Shown here one piece after another: positions 63,569 to 64,000 of a DNA stretch of 64,000 bases. Origin of the DNA: Streptomyces sp. NBC_01717 (GTDB lineage Bacteria > Actinomycetota > Actinomycetes > Streptomycetales > Streptomycetaceae); assembly GCF_036248255.1 (NCBI RefSeq), contig NZ_CP109178.1, forward strand, positions 2,170,001 to 2,234,000, written 5' to 3'. Numbering within the stretch: the first letter of the stretch is position 1; each line of letters begins with the position of its first letter. The position numbers and the translations under genes were made by a program. The notes under the pieces were generated by a model. The model was not told where the DNA came from. It saw nothing but the letters and a program-made list of their open reading frames with translations, and searched no databases.

Positions 63569-64000
63569 GTGACCCCTGCACCACTGGAGCTGACCGTCCG
63601 TCCGCTCACCGGGCCCGACGAACTCGGGCTCTTCCGAAGCCTGTTGTACGTCCTCGACCACGAACTGGCCGACGACCTCGCCACCGGGCGCCGCCGCCCG
63701 GAGTGGCTGTGGTTGGCGCTGCGCGGCGACCGGGTGGTGGCGCGGGCCGGCTGGTGGAGCCAGGGCGGGGACGTACCGCTGGCGCTCGACTTCTTCGACG
63801 TCGACGACACGCTGCCCGAGCCCGAACGCACCGAGACAGGTGTCCGGCTGCTGGAGGCGGCGACGGCGGCCGTCGTTCCCGCCGGGGTCCCGCGGCCGGA
63901 GTACGGGCGATTCGTACCGCCGGACTGGCGCGAGGACCCGGTGGCCCGCGACATCGTCGAGGCCCGGATCCGGGTGATGGAGCGCACCGGTGCGCGGATG
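63569..64000 (+). CDS. GNAT-type acetyltransferase, cut by window end
   Basis: 144 residues visible from GTG 63569, C-terminus missing. The opening LTVRPLTGPDELGLFRSLLY and the strand WLWLALRGDRVVARAGWW fit an N-acetyltransferase; the acetyl-CoA loop would be past the edge. A four-codon frame METW from ATG 63558, with AAGGAG, ends overlapping this GTG (GTGA) and may help load ribosomes. Confidence 0.7.
   Translation, partial: MTPAPLELTVRPLTGPDELGLFRSLLYVLDHELADDLATGRRRPEWLWLALRGDRVVARAGWWSQGGDVPLALDFFDVDDTLPEPERTETGVRLLEAATAAVVPAGVPRPEYGRFVPPDWREDPVARDIVEARIRVMERTGARM

Overview
The window looks like a chromosomal segment of a Streptomyces species. The DNA is very GC-rich, with G or C in most third codon positions. 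GTG and TTG starts sit behind strong GGAGG-like sites. Rodlins and chaplins, the aerial-hypha surface proteins made by streptomycetes, occupy 15-19.6 kb. No rRNA, tRNA, CRISPR array, insertion sequence or phage gene was recognised. Both edges cut genes: a PoxB-like enzyme on the left and a GNAT acetyltransferase on the right.

Layout. 1-14 kb: PoxB-like thiamine enzyme, a proline-rich PP2C-like protein, a 1258-residue secreted subtilase divergent from a TrmB/LuxR-type regulator, a DUF456 membrane protein, a Tat-exported GH95 glycosidase, an Ada-AlkA fusion with an apparently damaged glycosylase end, and the ribosome-assembly GTPase RsgA. rsgA is preceded by a possible leader peptide and by hairpins that cover its ribosome binding site. 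14.4-19.6 kb: three rodlin paralogues, a short chaplin, a small secreted protein with a chaplin-like signal peptide, and a long sortase-type chaplin with a tandem PPVVE wall spacer. 19.7-27.5 kb: a catabolic cluster (MaoC hydratase, MHS transporter, thiolase, LysR regulator, two-subunit CoA-transferase, 3-hydroxyacyl-CoA dehydrogenase). A 15-base motif occurs upstream of three of its transcription units and is proposed here as the LysR operator.

27.7-34 kb: VOC protein, AraC regulator, BrkB-type membrane protein, AidB-type acyl-CoA dehydrogenase, GAF/HTH regulator, GNAT enzyme. 34.1-43.6 kb: an assimilatory sulfur operon (cysteine-containing leader peptide, sir, zinc-ribbon protein, cysH, cysC, cysD, cysN, a sulfonate/sulfate-ester ABC importer, sirohydrochlorin chelatase). 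Its products take up sulfur, reduce sulfate to sulfide and help make the siroheme of sulfite reductase; overlapping stops and starts suggest translational coupling. 43.6-50 kb: mycothiol-linked DsbA-fold protein, DinB-like protein, ketopantoate reductase homologue, a decayed aldo/keto reductase, an ABC ATPase, two small proteins and a second secreted subtilase.

50-64 kb: a carbohydrate ABC importer lacking its own ATPase, an APH-like kinase, a DnaQ-like exonuclease, a SAV2148-type HEPN protein, glycogen debranching enzyme GlgX and maltooligosyltrehalose synthase TreY (glycogen to trehalose), an atypical P450-like protein, a DUF1707-FHA protein and the cut GNAT gene. Several inverted repeats with the geometry of intrinsic terminators separate these units.
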